A DNA stretch of 64,000 nucleotides from NCBI GenBank assembly GCA_030068075.1, contig CM057826.1:99437804-99501803 (forward strand), written 5' to 3'. Positions 1 through 14,375 of this stretch are shown here, in pieces (positions within the stretch are counted from its first letter, which is position 1; the number at the start of each line of letters is the position of its first letter). Below the pieces are notes generated by a model. That model saw only the letters and a program-made list of their open reading frames with translations, was not told where the DNA came from and ran no database searches. Origin of the DNA: Paguma larvata. Lineage: Eukaryota > Chordata > Mammalia > Carnivora > Viverridae. A program made the position numbers and the translations under genes.

Positions 1-193
1 TCTCTCCCTAGCAAGTATAGCCTCAGAGTGGCATCAGGTCCATTCACAGTACAAACCGTGGCCTGATCCGTGTCAACTAGGGACAAAGACAAGACAAGGA
101 TTTCGAGGCTACCCAGTGGAAAATTTAGGAATAAGATTCCAGAACCTCAGAAAATCTTGATTTAACTTATGATACTACTTAATTTGCCTCAAT

Positions 194-272
194 GGGGGGG
201 GGGTGGAAAAAGAAAGAAAGAAAGAAAAAGAAAGAAAGAAAGGAGAGAAAGAAAGAAAGAAAGAAAGAGGAA
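194..272 (+). repeat. G10 run followed by (GAAA)n microsatellite
   Basis: Ten G at 194-203, then AAAG/GAAA units with a GGAGA interruption. Purine-only on this strand for nearly 80 bases. Confidence 0.95.
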
Positions 273-758
273 GACTGTCCTTCTGCAATCTACTTCCCTG
301 TATTATATAAAGTTTTAAGACCTAAAAGAAACATGATTATGGGTACGAACAATAGCTAAGCACTTCTGGGGCTGGGGGGAGACTTCTCCTCAATAACAGT
401 GAAATTGTCAAAAGTAAGTTGCCAATGGTGACTAACGAAAACACTCATCGGTCCATTCAGGCCAGCTCCAAAAGAAGTGACTTGACTTTACTGTACAAAA
501 TAATGAAACATCTACACAGTTCACATTTAGATTTGGGACGCAGAATCGTTCTTTGGTCCCCAAAAAAATTTCTCCTGGTCTAACTTTCTATTTGCTAACA
601 GTGCCAGAAGAACAGAGCTCACGGAGCTACCATCTGAAGTTTGCTCAAACATGGACTGTGCAACTGATCTGCAGAATATTCAAGCGTGCAGGCTCAATTA
701 TGACCAAATGGCAAACATTTAAAAACGACTTAAGATTCCGAAAAGGTTATAAAAATAC

Positions 759-777
759 AAAAAAAAAAAAAAAAAAA
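759..777 (+). repeat. A19 homopolymer with A-rich extension
   Basis: Nineteen A, then AAAC/AAAG-rich sequence to about 825; this creates a spurious Lys-rich ORF. Confidence 0.95.
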
Positions 778-3700
778 CCACCAAAAACAAAACAAACAAA
801 CAAAAAAAGAAAGAAAGAAAAGGAAGGGATTCATGGGAAGATAAAATGTAGATATTCAATAGCTCCTGGAATGGATATAGATGGGTTTATAGTTCATTGT
901 TTTCAGTAAGTCCTCTGACTAAATAAACTTTCCACCTGCTCAGTCAAGTGCTGAGAGAACAGGACTACACTGACGTATGTAAGAAGCATGCATTTCACTG
1001 ACCATAAACGACTCTAATAAGGCAAATGTGTGCAGCTGGAACTAACTTGTATCACATTTCACCAATCTCCCATCTCCTGGTAGATATTTGCAAACACCTC
1101 TCTGAGTCCCAGCTGTTTTTAGTTAATAGCTGATGTGGAGAGCATCTTGCCTAACTTTTCAGACTATCATTTTATGAAAAAGATGATTCTGAACCTTTTT
1201 TTAAAATAAGAACTAGATCCATTTATTTTCAAGTCAAACGTATGACCCAAAGATAAATTTAAATTCAGCTCTTTTTAAAAAGACTAATATTTCACATTGA
1301 ATGTGCTCCTGAGGCCAGAGGAAATGTTCTTTCCTTTCCTAAAATTTCTAGCCAAGTACTAACAAACCCAGTTTCTTCCCAAGAATATTTATTTTCTATT
1401 TCTCTGAGTCTAGTGTAAAAGGGCTGGAACCTTTCACAAGACAAAATCATTCCATTTGCTAGCTGGCTCTTTCTCCAAGTCCAGCTCCAATCCTATGGGA
1501 CACGTAAATCCTCATCTGAAATGTAGGGTAAGTGTCAAGAAACATACTTGGAAACCGGGAAACCACAGTTCAAAGCATAAACACGAAGACGGAAGTGAAG
1601 ACCTACTTTAAATTAAAACTCTAGCAAGCAGAAATACCACTAATCGTTCATTCTTTAGTCAAAAAATAAAGAATATTCAAGGAAAAAGTATACATATGAT
1701 TACTAATGGGGGGACAGCAATACAGATTAATAATTAGTATTGCTTGGAAGGAGGGACAAGGCAAATAAATTTACATTTACCTACGCCAGACATATAGCTC
1801 ATTTCTCTCATCAAATACTGTGTCAGGCAGTATCTGGGGTAAAAAAACAAAACTGGGAGCAATCAAAAGGAGGAGAAAGAAGGAAGCAGATTTCACAGCT
1901 ACTGTGCTGTGCGAGCAGCTGCCACTGGATGGCAGCGGGGTGTCGCACAGGTAAGTTGCTAAGTGTTGGGATGGGTCATTCAACACTGCAGGTTCTGCCC
2001 CTGTAACTCAAAGCCTCCTGAAAGGAAAAGTAACTCCTCTCCACAAACAAGGCTGGGAACTTCTGGCTTAGGGGTCTGCAAACCCTCATCCCTCATTCTG
2101 ATCATCACCAAGTGCCTTGAAAAACATGAATTTACTATCAAGAGTATGGAAATAGAGGCTGAAATAAATTTAATTCTAATATTCTAAATAACTTCCAGGA
2201 TTTTGAAATTCAGAGAACGAACACACACTCCACGCACAAACTCCCTCAAGTTTACTATTGAAACATTATCAACCAAGCCCAGTACAGCAAATTGAAACCA
2301 CATTTTATTCTACTTTTTCTTGTTAACTTGATGGCTTCACCACACTTTTAAATGCTGCACACTCTCCTCCCTCTCCCTTGGCATTTGATCCCCCCCCCCT
2401 TTTTTTGGTGGAATCAGTAATCTCACCAGTGACAAGCTTTGCTTTCACTAAGTATATCTGCCAACTTAAACAGCATCTCCTAAGGCAACGGGATAATGAA
2501 AGACACATGTAGGTACTTGCCCATCATTAGACACAAACTCTTCAAGTCGGCCTAAAATTGGGCCTGTAATTCTGCTGATCATTGGGTCTGGGACAGCTGT
2601 CGAGAGTGGTCGAGGATGGTCTGGGTCTTGGTCTCAACAGAAGATGAGAGACGCAAGTGGCTGACCTTTCTCATCTATGCCGGACTCACCGTGAGGCAAG
2701 TCCCAGCTCTTCAGTTCAATAGGGGAGATGTGAAGGATTGCTCAACACTTGGCAAATGGTAAGGTCTCAAGACATCAAATCGTGAATTCTGCCTCATTCC
2801 TGCTAGCTGAACTGGCGGCAGTGCTTTCCAAGCCCAAACTCATGATCCAACCAGAACATCTCCAAGGTCAGCCATTCCTTCTGCACACGCCAAGGCTCCA
2901 TTAGCTCCCAACCAGGGTGGGGCCTGCAGATAAGATCTGAGTCCTTCCACGGATGACACCCAGTTCACTCCTTTCTCCTCTCTCTCCACACTGTCAACTG
3001 GGTACTTTCCTCTATGGATAATGACAGATTCTATCTTGAAACCTACATGGTCTGAAGAATGGACTAACAAAAGGTTGGAAGATTTGAAACAAAGACAGGA
3101 GCTGTAGTTCTAGTTCACAAGAAAAGCTTCCCATTTTCTACAGCTGGGTCCACCATCAGCAATCAGTGGCTGATTAATCCAGGCCTACAGGAACACCTTG
3201 CACCCATTTCTGCACACCCCAACCCAGCCTTGGAGATTGGCTTAAGCCCCTTTTTATGCACTTCCTTTCAGTGTCAGTCAATGGCTCACAACTTCTATTC
3301 AACATGTAAAAACCTAGAGGCTATTAGGCCTCATAAAGACATGCTCATTATTCAAATTATTACTTTTTTTTAACATAACAGTACATTGAAAATCTGACTC
3401 AGAAACCGTTGATATCTTTCATCTTCTAAACCAAGAATCTCTGAGTCATCTCATGCACAGCACGGGAATCAGAGATGTGCTGCAAAGGTTCTATGAAGAA
3501 TACAATTCCCCCATACATTAAACAGCTATTTTAGAATCTAGAATCAAGGAGTTTTAACTTCCATGATGACAAAGGCAGTGTTAGACAACAGATCCACTGT
3601 ACTGCCTACTTTAAAGAAGCTCCTTGGCAAAAAAAATAAATAAAATAAAAAGCAAATCCTATGGCAGTTTAAATGGAATCCTTATCTGAAAGCAATAGCA

Positions 3701-6462
3701 GGAACCCATCCGTGTGGACAGGTTTTGAAGATAAATCTTTAATAGCTAAGTTGATTATTATGTCAGGAAATTAATCATTTCCCTCACTTCCCTTCTCCCT
3801 TGGGGAGTCCCAAGGCAACAAGCTGTTGGAGTACCAGGTTAATTTTAGTAATATGCATATAAGGTAATCACGTATACCCTCTTGATTTCAAAGGGCCGTT
3901 TAGGATATGAATTAGGTTTCCTTTAGCTCAGTGGCTCTGGTAAGCACATTTTGAAAACGAGTGACTAACTTCCAAAACTCCAAGAGAATCAATTCAAACT
4001 CCCCAAGCAGCACAAAAGTCTGGGGACATGTAAGGTCTAACAAAACTTTCCTAGCACGGCTAAGTATCAACACAGGAAGTCTCCAACTTATATAGGGATT
4101 ATGTTTCCAAAGCTCATTTCTGAGTTGGTTGTGCAAAACTCACAACACAGGAATATTAAAAAGGGTGGTCATGTCCCCAGATTTGGCCACGAAGTCTATT
4201 TCACCCAAATTATTTTGAATAACTACACTGGTGATGACTACAAATGGGCTTATTTCAGTGACATGATGGGTAATAAAAATTTTAGTATATAAATACGGAA
4301 ACCTAAGGCACTTAGGACAGTTTCTATACCTAAGTATGTCAAGACCCATGGAAATAACCCAATTCACTTCCCTTTGCAAAGGATGTCAGACGCAAGGGTA
4401 CAGGCAGAGCAGTGGGAATTACCAGGTCTACGAGGAAGGGGACAGAGGAGATCCAGCAATGCCAGAGAACAACAAGGGGCACCCCGGGGGTGGGGGGTTC
4501 CACTCGTCTTCCTATTCTCTGCTGGGGCCTGTCACTGAGATCCCAGACCCTATGGGAGGTACCCACTTCCCCCTTCCTACTCTGACAATCTGAGGGGGGG
4601 CAAGACGTAGACATCTCTACAAGGGTGAAGGAAGGTGCCTTGTCCTGTTTCCAAGGTATGCTATTGCTCACACAGCTGCAGCGGCACTCGGCTCACATAC
4701 TCTGCTTCCCTCTACCAGGGTCTGGGCTTCACAGGTGGCAGTGAAGACACCCTATTTATTATGGCAACCCCAACATCCAGTCCAGTACGTGGCATACAGT
4801 AAGAATGTAACATATGGCTGTGAATAGGGGTGCCCAAGGAATTGCCTCCAGATCTCTAGGGAAACAACTTAAGGACACTGGCATATTCACCCATGTATTG
4901 ATGTGCCAAGTAGTCTATCGACTCGACTGCCTCTCATGTGGAATGTTTAAATAGTAGCCCGATTGAGAAAGTATCTGTGTTAACTTTTTTCCCTAGGAGT
5001 TCCCATTCACGGGGTGCTTAAAATGCTTGGTAAGTGACACCTATAAACATCTATTAAAATGTAGCTTTATGGGAGTTTAAATCATTATTGTGCTAGTCCA
5101 GCAACAGGAGCAACAGAGGGTAGCAGTATTCCCAGAATGGCCTGTTGAACTAACCAATGTCATTTGGAGGTAAACAAACAAACAAACAAAACGGCTTCGT
5201 TACAAAATCCAACTGGCCAGTACATTATTCTAAAGTGCTAGGGTACATAATCTGTCTGGGCAGCATTTAAAAGGCCCAGTGTATCTGCTTTTATGGAAAC
5301 ACACTACAGAAAGACCAAGGAGAGATACCACAATACACAGCTGATGGATAAAAGAGAAGAATTTAAAAGGCGAGAAGGGTTGGATAGTTGAAAAAAGCAG
5401 ATCAAAGTCTCAGAGGCACCTAATTCTACTCTTCTTTAATGTTATGAATAAAACCAACCAGAACAGGAAAATGACTCTGAATTTTAAACAGTGAGTAAGC
5501 ATATACTCCTTTTCCTAAGGAAGGGATAAAAATAGAAGAGAAAGAAGGTATCATTACTGGTAAATGGGCAGGTCTTTACAGAAGGAAATTACACAGACTG
5601 ATTATAACAATGCACTTTAACTTTCCTACATAAAATGCTCACGACTTAAATTCCCTGACAATGTTCACAAAGCTATCTTTTCTCCTCTATCTCAACTCTT
5701 CAAATGACACCGCAGAACCAGGTACAAGCCTCCTGCAGACATCCACAGGAATCTGTTAGAAAATACAAATATATTTTACTTTCTTCAGGAAACATTTCTT
5801 GATTTATTACGGACTCACTCCAACCACTCTTCTGTTTGGTTTTTGCTTTTATTGTGCCTACTCATTTAAATTCACCAATATGTTGCTTTATAACAGTTTA
5901 TGTATTTTTTTCACACATATATAGGTGTACTATATAAAAATTAAAGCAAATAACATATGGTTCTCCCCACTTTCCTTGTACTACCCCTTTCTTTAACTGA
6001 TAGAGTACTAAGTTCCTAGTGCAAATGTGGGGGAGGGTTTTCCAAACAATTAATTTGGTGAAAACGTAGCACCACCACAGGGCATTAAATAATTATTTGG
6101 GAAGTACCTAACATCAAAAGGCTTAAAATTTCAAATACGAGTAGACATGTGAGCAAAAAATAAGGACACAATATAGGGAGAGCAGTGGCTTTATTCCTAA
6201 GTTTGTTAGGATATATGCCAACACATACACACACACAGTCACAAATAAAACACTAATTTATGTAGGTGTTAATTTTCTCAAGATTTGAATGAAGGGTGTT
6301 AAGATATTGGGGATATGGAGGAGGGGTGGATTTAGATGATACGACAATAAAAAAAATCCTTCTACACTACTGTTTTATATTTAAATCCAAGGAGTCTTAA
6401 TAACTGAATTTATGTATCAGTCCTAATAGTGGGGAATGATTTATTAAGAAGCACATTTTCCA

Positions 6463-6676
6463 GGGATGCCTGGGTGGCTCAGTCAGTTAAGTGTCCAACT
6501 TTGACTCAGGTCGTGATCTCACAGTTTGTAAGTTCGAGCCCCAGACTGGCCTTCTGTGCTGATAGCCCAGAGCCTGGAGCCTGCTTCGAGTTCTGTGTCT
6601 TCCTCTTTCTCTGCCCCTCCCCTGCTTATGGTCTGTCTCTCTCTCAAAAATAAACAAACATAAAAAAAAAACAAAA
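6463..6676 (+). mobile_element. Feline-type carnivore SINE (tRNA-derived)
   Basis: Head GGGATGCCTGGGTGGCTCAG with tRNA-like B box GTTCGAGCCCC, then the 'GTGCTGATAGCCC..GAGCCTGGAGCCTGC' body, a CT-rich stretch and an A-rich tail. It is antisense to PIK3R1 in intron 2. A (ATT)n microsatellite lies about 55 bp beyond the tail. No clear target duplication was found. Confidence 0.93.
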
Positions 6677-6728
6677 CACTTTCTAAGTTTGTAGCCATTT
6701 GAGACTTTTTGACAAAAACAATCACTTA

Positions 6729-6730
<2 letters not shown>

Positions 6731-6765
<35 letters not shown>
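6731..6765 (+). repeat. (ATT)n microsatellite
   Basis: About 11.7 perfect ATT units, a likely length-polymorphic site. Confidence 0.97.
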
Positions 6766-8217
6766 CAATCAATGCACCTTTAAGATGTTCAGTGACTATC
6801 GGGAGATGGCATCACCCAGGGCAGTGCTCTCTCTATAGTGCTCATGATCTAGAAAAATAGATCCTGGCACCAAGAGGCACAAAAGGCCAATGTCTCCAAG
6901 CCCATCCCATTTTGGGTGGACAGGAAATGATGGATTTCAAAGCTTGGAGTGAAGCAAAGACCAAATTAACAATAAAGTTAGAAAAACGTTTTCAAAATCA
7001 AACTTCCAACATGTGTCTAATTAAACATGCACGTATCCACTTAAAAGCCCATTAAAATGGAATACTGACAGGCTCAAGTATGCTTTTAAAAAGTGACCGT
7101 GAGAGCAGCACACCTCCTCTCCATCAATATCTACTATGAAAAAATGAAAGCACAGAGCAAGAATGTCTCATCAAATATCAAATATCTCAGCGAAAAGCAC
7201 CATCAAAATAATTCCATTTTGATCACACCCACTACCTGTTGGATGGGCAAACATCTTTCAGTTTTACTTCTCTTTTTAACCAATAGGTGGCAATCTTTAT
7301 TGCTAAGACTATTTAAGCAAAAGCTTCAGTGTAGAAAGATGGTTTTTCCTCCTTCCTGTCAGGACTCAAAATATCTTTTACCAATGAGCTATCTAATAAA
7401 TAATTATTAATCATAAAAGCAAAACAATTGTGTTTTATTACATTACTGTGATTTTGGCTTGGTAAGAAAAAAAAAAAAAAGACGATGACCTGACAATTTT
7501 TTCAATTAAGAAACACACCACAAGGAGGGAGCAAAATGACACTTTTCCTCTGTATGGTTTTGACAGCGTTATTATACCAAAGGAAGGCAGACAGTAAGTA
7601 CAGAATACACCCAAGTGGCATATTAAAGACTGTGGAATGGCTCCCACCAAATGGCATAGGCCATGAAGATGCATAATGTAAAAAGAATACAGGAGCTGAC
7701 CAGAGTACATCTTCCCGGGGGGCAAGACCTGTTCAGCACACATGAAGACACTGTTGTAAGAAAGAAAGCACTATCCCAGTACACAGGTGTTTGGTGAATG
7801 CACCGCTCCTTTCCTCAGAAGCAAAGACAAGATTCAAGAACAAATCTCAGAAAACTGATCAATGCAACTGCTCGGGCTGTCTAGCTTCTATAATTTCTGC
7901 TGTAATTTAACCTCATTACTTCTTGGGGTAGCCACAAAGAAGACACAAAAGAATCGTTTCACAAATTTTCAGATGTTTAAATCAGCTCTAGGTCCTTATT
8001 TCCTGTGGCTAAACAATTTTAATTCCTTTCATTTCTTTCAGATCTAAACATATGACTTAATTTCAAGAACTTTTGTGCGTGTGCCAAACATGTTTTTAAA
8101 ATTTTTGAATGATATCAACGGGTTGCTGATTTTTGCCAAATACTAGGTTTTTAATACTCTAATTTTTTAGAGACTTGGTTGTGACCATGATGCCTCACCA
8201 AAGTTCTCTGTTGAGTA

Positions 8218-8305
8218 GAGTGTCATTCAATTCTATTTTACAGATGAGAAAGTCAAAGTGAAGTATGTTACCATCTTTAGGACACACAGCAAATTAGTCA
8301 CAGTA
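8218..8305 (-). mobile_element. MIR core relic
   Basis: TTCTATTTTACAGATGAGAA with AGGACACACAGCAAATTAGT is the reverse MIR core. Confidence 0.5.
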
Positions 8306-9099
8306 ATTAGGACTAACGGTTGGCCGAGGGCATTGTTCAAAGCCCAGCCTGTTCACAAGTGTTCCAACATAAGCAAGAACAATGAAAAATGACGCTGAAC
8401 AAAAGTGCAAATGAAGGCTTTGGTGATCCTACAACATTAGTAACAAACCCCTTCTCCTGTACATCTTCCAAATGCCCACAAACACCCAAATTTATACTAC
8501 ATTCAAAACTCAACCAGCTTGAAATCAATGAAGAAAGAAAGCATATTTATCAGAATTCCTAAACTTTCCAACAGGGGCAACCACTGCTAAATAGATCCAC
8601 TTACAGTACAGTAATTAATTATGAAATAGGAATTTGCTCATGTACAAAATCAGTGCAAAGTCTTCCTCAAACCAGGAGGCAGGCTCTTCTGAGTAGGACG
8701 AAAAGAGGGTTAGTAAGACCCATCACGTATCGTGTGCTATATTCTTTAAGGATGCTGAAATGTATTTCTTCCTTTTGAAGACAGCAGCTGAGTCTCAGAG
8801 AACCAAGGCAAAGTGAGTGATTTGGATGCCTGATTTAATATGGCAATTAACTGTGAGTCACTTCACCCCCGGTTTGTCCCTTCAGTAACAAAAATAATTC
8901 CTCGTGCCAAACGGATGCAGGGAGGTTGATCAAACTATATGCTTCTTTGGGTTTCTTGAGAAATTGTCTACATAACCAATGGGATGTGCTAGGCAACAAA
9001 ACATTACAGAACTGTAGATGATGTTCAGTTAAACCTATTATTTCTTACCTCTAGTCCTACTAACTGCCACATGAGACCTGAGTTCAAAGAAGTACATTT

Positions 9100-9960
9100 T
9101 TCTAAAGCCTAGGCTGTCTTACAACTATTATTAGAAACCAAAGGGAGAAAATTTGAAATTACGACGGATCTAACCAGTCGACTATTCGGCGAACGGCGGC
9201 ATTAATACATTCAGCCTGAGCTACAATTATGGTTGCAGCAAATACTCTTCACCCCACTGCAGAAACTTCTTACTTGATATAAAATACGCGATTAAAAGAC
9301 AAGTTTTCACAAGGATCACTGAGTGAGCTTAATAATCCAATTAAAGGAAATACATCCTAAAGTCTTTAATTAAGACCCGTTTAGGTAAGAAACTTTCAAC
9401 ACGTGCTTTCTGCTAAGTCCCGCTGAATGAAAGAACAGAATTTCCCCCCCACTCAGTCCTGCATCCAGTGCAAATACACTCCTTGCAAATGTGTTTCATG
9501 CTCAAATTCTTGTTTTTCTTGTCAAATTATTTCCATTTTAAAGGGTTTCTGTGTATAAATAAAAGATCACCAAGGATCAGTGGTTAACAGAATTTCGGTC
9601 TGCTCCTGATACAGCTTCGGTTTACATACATGCATCTGTCAAATCCACAAGAATGTCATCTTTGTAAAGATGTAATTAATGCAGCTACAGAACACTCCAA
9701 ATTAACGCTTTAATTTAAACTACAGCTGTTTAATCTTCTCTTTGTAAGAGATCAGAATAACTAACGCTTGATTCTAGAAGAGCAGGAAGTAAAAAAGAGT
9801 AAAAGAGAGGAAACTGACGTTACCCAATTGTCCATGAAGCTTAAGGAACCATTTTATGGAGTTTCAATTAAATAGTCCCTTGTCACTCAGTCCCCATGAT
9901 TGTTTAACAGCAGATTATTCAGTATCTGAATCCCAAAGCTAACTTGTCTCTGCCCCTGAG
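9100..9960. promoter_or_regulatory. Candidate intron 2 regulatory element
   Basis: Repeat-free stretch with a CpG-dense core (seven CpG within about 9162-9198, including TTCGGCGAACGGCGGC). It also holds many homeodomain-like TAATTA/ATTAAT cores, such as GTAATTAATGCAGC near 9671 and CCAATTAAAGG near 9339. The combination is unlike the surrounding AT-rich intron, where CpG is depleted. Sequence hints only; no conservation data. Confidence 0.3.
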
Positions 9961-12129
9961 CCACCAAAGTTAACTGAGCACTTGCTTTATGCTTACAGTC
10001 CTGGGCTGGGACCTAGTCCCCAGGTAGCTTCTCTCTGTTTAGCAAACTACACTACCTTTAAAGATGAAGAATGGCTGCCATTGGACATGTGTGTTTGCCT
10101 TAGCTAGTTCACACATATTTTCTTCAGTGAACATTTTGAAGAGGAAAGAAAGATATAACAATTGGTACAAATTCCCAGTGGGGCCCCAGGCTACCTCTCT
10201 CATCCACTGTGAAGGGACATCAGTGACGTGTGTAGACAAGTTTGCGACAAACTAGGGGACTGCCCAGGATCCAGGCTGAAATGATTTACTCAGCTATAGC
10301 TGTGAGAGAACAGAACTATGAGCTGCCTAACTCCGCCCTCTTTTAATTCACTGAAACTTCCCTTCAAAAATGTTCTAGGTTATGACCTCCACATAGATGA
10401 TTCTTCCCAGAGATGAATTTTCTCTGAGGAAAATCCTCTCAGCTAGCCGGAGACTGTAAGGGAGAACATGTTTTTTAAAACAGGAAACATGGTATCAAAA
10501 CCTTTCTAAGTTTTATGTGTCTAATCATAGCAGCAAACAAATCTTTTCTTCATCAAAATAATACTCGAATAGAGAGCCCAGGTTTTACATGCCTATGAAA
10601 GGTTCAAAAGTAACAATTCTTCTGATACCAAGAACAGAAACACAAGTGTGTTTCAAATAACACAGAGGCAAAGGCCTCAGAATGGGCCTTCCTCTTTCAT
10701 CGTGGCCTTTTGTAAAAATTGCAACAGTGGGCCAGTGGGAATTCTGGCAGGAAAAAAGTCCCATCAGAGACTGGGTTTTTGTTTTAAGAAAAAAACAAAA
10801 CAAAACAAAACAAAACATGCTTATGCTGAAAATTCTTGCTTTTTCCATTATGCGGTGTCTGGGGGAGGGTGGGAAGAGGAAGGCTTCTTTCTATATCTGT
10901 AGAGCACTGTAATTTAAAATGAGTCATGTAAAACATAAATGAAAATGTTAACCTCTCAGACAGGGGTCAGCAAATTTTATTCCTTCTTAGATCCATTTTT
11001 CTCTGACAAGCTTGACTAATCCCAAGCCAGGGGCTTTCCCTATAGACACACTCCAACTTACCTAGAAATTGAGGGTTAAGTCTGAAAAATGGCAAGCTTG
11101 AGGAGGAGGCCTCAAGGCCTCAAGGATTGAGAAATCCTTGGCCACAGCTCAGACTTGGGCTATCCCTAGGCTACCCCATCGGCCCCGCATACCTCCCATT
11201 TCACAGCAGTGAATTTTCCCAAACACAGCTACAGAGAATACCCTGACTTCTAAGAGGGGTGGAATTATTCGTCTTAGTGTCAGCTACCGCAGTAGCTTAA
11301 CCTCTCTCCTGGATCGGTCCTGGGAAAGCATCTGCGTGCCTGTCTATCCATGGAAGACTTCTCTTTCTGGGCACGCCCCCGCCTCAAATCCATCTTGATG
11401 GTTGAACGGAATCACCCAGCATCGAAGACTTTTCTTCTGCCTTCTCACATCATGAGTGCGACAGGAACCCAAGTGTGACTGCTGTGCTCTCTGAGCAAGA
11501 CTCGACGTGGGCTCACATGGAGGCGTTTGGAGGCCTGATCCACATCCAGCCTCACCTGCTCTCAGTCACGGCTGCTCTCTTCTCAAAGATTAAACTTTTA
11601 CTAAGTCAAGCAATTAAAGCACAAACATTCTTCTAGGTGGTAATTGCTATAAATGGGTCCAGCTCTAGGTTCAAACACTGATAATGTACTAACGGTACAA
11701 TACTTTCGCTTGGATGGAATGAGGTCATTGCTCTAAGTTACAGTATTTCAGAGTCTTCGTTCTTTAAGAAAACTTTTAGACAAATTGGTGATTTTGTACA
11801 GAGTCTCGACTAAGTCTCTGGTTTGATATACAGTTCGAGTACACTATCTTGACAGAAACAAGATACTGGCTAATCAAGCGTTTTTAATACCTGTATCTTT
11901 AGGATGTTTAAATTAGTTTGAGGGTAACTGAAAATGGCCAAAGATTACAGAGATGTGAGACCATATTTAAAAAGTCTACAAATCACAGGCTGCTTCTTCC
12001 TAATATTTACTTAATATTCGCTTCCAGCATCAGCAGCGGGTTTAACGTGACACGGCTTCTGGGTAAGTTGATACTGCTAGAGGTCCCTTTACTTCCCCAT
12101 GTCACTCTGAGGGTGGGAACCAGTGCGAT

Positions 12130-12312
12130 GTTGGAAAGCACCCTGAAGCCAGAGTCGGCATACAAATCCCAGCTCTCTACTAATTACTAGTGTTTGCTTC
12201 TGGGCGTGTTTCTTTCTCTAAGTCTCAACCTGAAAAGTGGAATGAGTGAGATAATGCGGGCAGTGCACACAGCACGGTGCCCGGCTCAAAGCAAGTGCTC
12301 GAAGCATGCCAG
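12130..12312 (+). mobile_element. MIR relic
   Basis: Diverged MIR order: ATACAAATCCCAGCTCTCTAC, then TTTCTTTCTCTAAGTCTCAAC, then GTGCCCGGCTCAAAGCAAGT. Confidence 0.6.
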
Positions 12313-14167
12313 CAAGCCTTAAGAATCATGGTGAAGAAATTTCAAACTTTTCATCCTAAAGGTAAAACATTTCATTTCACCCATATTTAAGAAAAAGGGA
12401 GAAACCAGATGCAATGAACTAAACAGGGTGATATGAAAAAATTGCAAAGGCAACCTTTTAAGCAAATCAAAAATTCAAGTCATCATTCAGTGGTATGCCC
12501 GTATATGAGAGGTCCTGAATACGGCAACGAAATTAATCAGAGCCTACAGTGCCTTTGCCTAAAACATTAAATATCAACTCAGTGAGACAGATTTCTGGGA
12601 AAAGGCTAAACCAATCAGAAATAATCTCTTCAACCCTATAAGCAAAGGATTTTGCCTTCCTTTTAAGAAGCTTTGATTGCTGTAAGTATTAACTCCCAGC
12701 CTTCTTTATTTCCTTCTCTTAGCAAGTTATACATTAAATGTGAGATAACATAATTTAGGGATTACAAACTACATCTGTTGAGATACAAAATTGGAAACGT
12801 TTCAAAATGTGAACTACACATAACATCTGATGCTGACAAAAGATGGTCCCTTAGCGATTAATTGAATCAAGAGAGTCTTTTAAGCAAAAGTTTCAATTAT
12901 ATTTCAAATGTGTTCTAGAAAATGGATTGCATGGGAGTTACCTGCGAGGTGGGAGGGACAAAGTTTTGTATTTTGGGGGGGAAAAAAAGATCATTGTAAA
13001 CCTATCCCCATCTTTCTCTTTCAGAGTATATGAAAGGCAACTAGTCGTACAGCCAGATTGTAACTAACACTCCCCCTGCACTCAAAAATTTTTTTCACCC
13101 TTAGTGCTAAAGAATACTTAAAATACTAAATAAAGGATGGAACAGCTAAGTTGGAATTTGCCAAAAGCAGTTAAGGGAATAAAACAGTTATGTGATTAGA
13201 CACATTCCCTTATTCGACCACACTACCGCTGGACAGGCAGAGGTCTTGGGGTCGGCTGCAGAAACTCCGGAAGCCAACATGAGTAAACACTCAGTGCGTC
13301 TTATGAAACTTGTCCTGAATGCAGGCCACAGTTAGACGATTCCATTCGCAGAAGAGCTGGAGAGATGTGGTCTGACAGGAAACGGAGTTTCAACCTAAAC
13401 AACCATGAATTTTATGCGCCAATGTTTAAACTTCCTCTCAATGTTAAAGCTGACCGGGTTTCTCAAGTTTCCCTTCTGGGGAAGATTAGACCACAAATGA
13501 CAGTTACAATGTAACTGTACACGTAACTACAAGCATCTGATGGCTGGGGGAGTAGTAGGTTACAACTAGCTTTCAATCCTTTCAAGTCCATTTTAGTGAA
13601 ATTAGCAAACTCAATCACAAAGGTACATTTGCATTACTGAATTAACAACACCTAGTGTGTTTTGCTTTATATACTGTGCCATCAGACATGTTTATATAGA
13701 ACATTATATACACTATTAGATACATGTTATCCCATCTTATAAATATAATGTCATATATATGTAAAAAAACATTTTGAGAAGCACTAGTCAAATGAGTGCT
13801 AACTTAAAGGTTAATATTTTAACCATTTACACCCCACAGATTCCAACACAACTTTAATGGCCTCTCCCCAGCCTGCTGTTCTGATGAGGTTCTTCTGCTG
13901 AAAAGGGAGAGTAACTCACAAAAATGCTTCATTCTCTTTAGTTTTTCTTGGGTCTGTTCCCTGGAAGTGGAAAAACCTTGTTATTCAACTCATCTCCTGG
14001 TATCAGGCGATGTCACAGGTCCCTGGCAAGCCAGGGGATCATCTTTGGCTCAGGGGTGCCCTCCTGGCCTGGCCAATGGGCTGTATCCAGGAATATCATG
14101 TCGTAACAGATCACTGACATTCCTGCCTGAGGGGCCTTTCGCGGTACAGTACAGCTGCTTAAGCACA

Positions 14168-14375
14168 GCAAGGCAAGAGGCAGACGGTCTGGGGTCAAAT
14201 CCCACCTCCTCCACTAGCTGTATGAGCTTGGGCTATCATTTGACTCGACTTTAATTTCTTTTCCTTCACAACAGGTATAATAATAAGGCCAATGTCCTAG
14301 AATTCTTATGAAAAGTAACAAGTTAACATAATAAAATGTTAGCACGGCACCGGACACAGAATTAGCATTTGTTGG
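14168..14375 (+). mobile_element. MIR relic
   Basis: GGTCAAATCCCACCTCCTCC, ACTAGCTGTATGAGCTTGGG and TAATAATAAGGCC follow MIR order; the 3' part includes GCACGGCACCGGACACAG. Confidence 0.6.

Noticed and set aside
553..909. 118-codon ORF with a poly-Lys stretch
   Set aside because: The Lys run is the A19 tract and its A-rich extension read in frame.
6487..6768. ORF beginning with a poly-Ile run
   Set aside because: The Ile run is the (ATT)n array read backwards and the rest is an antisense SINE.
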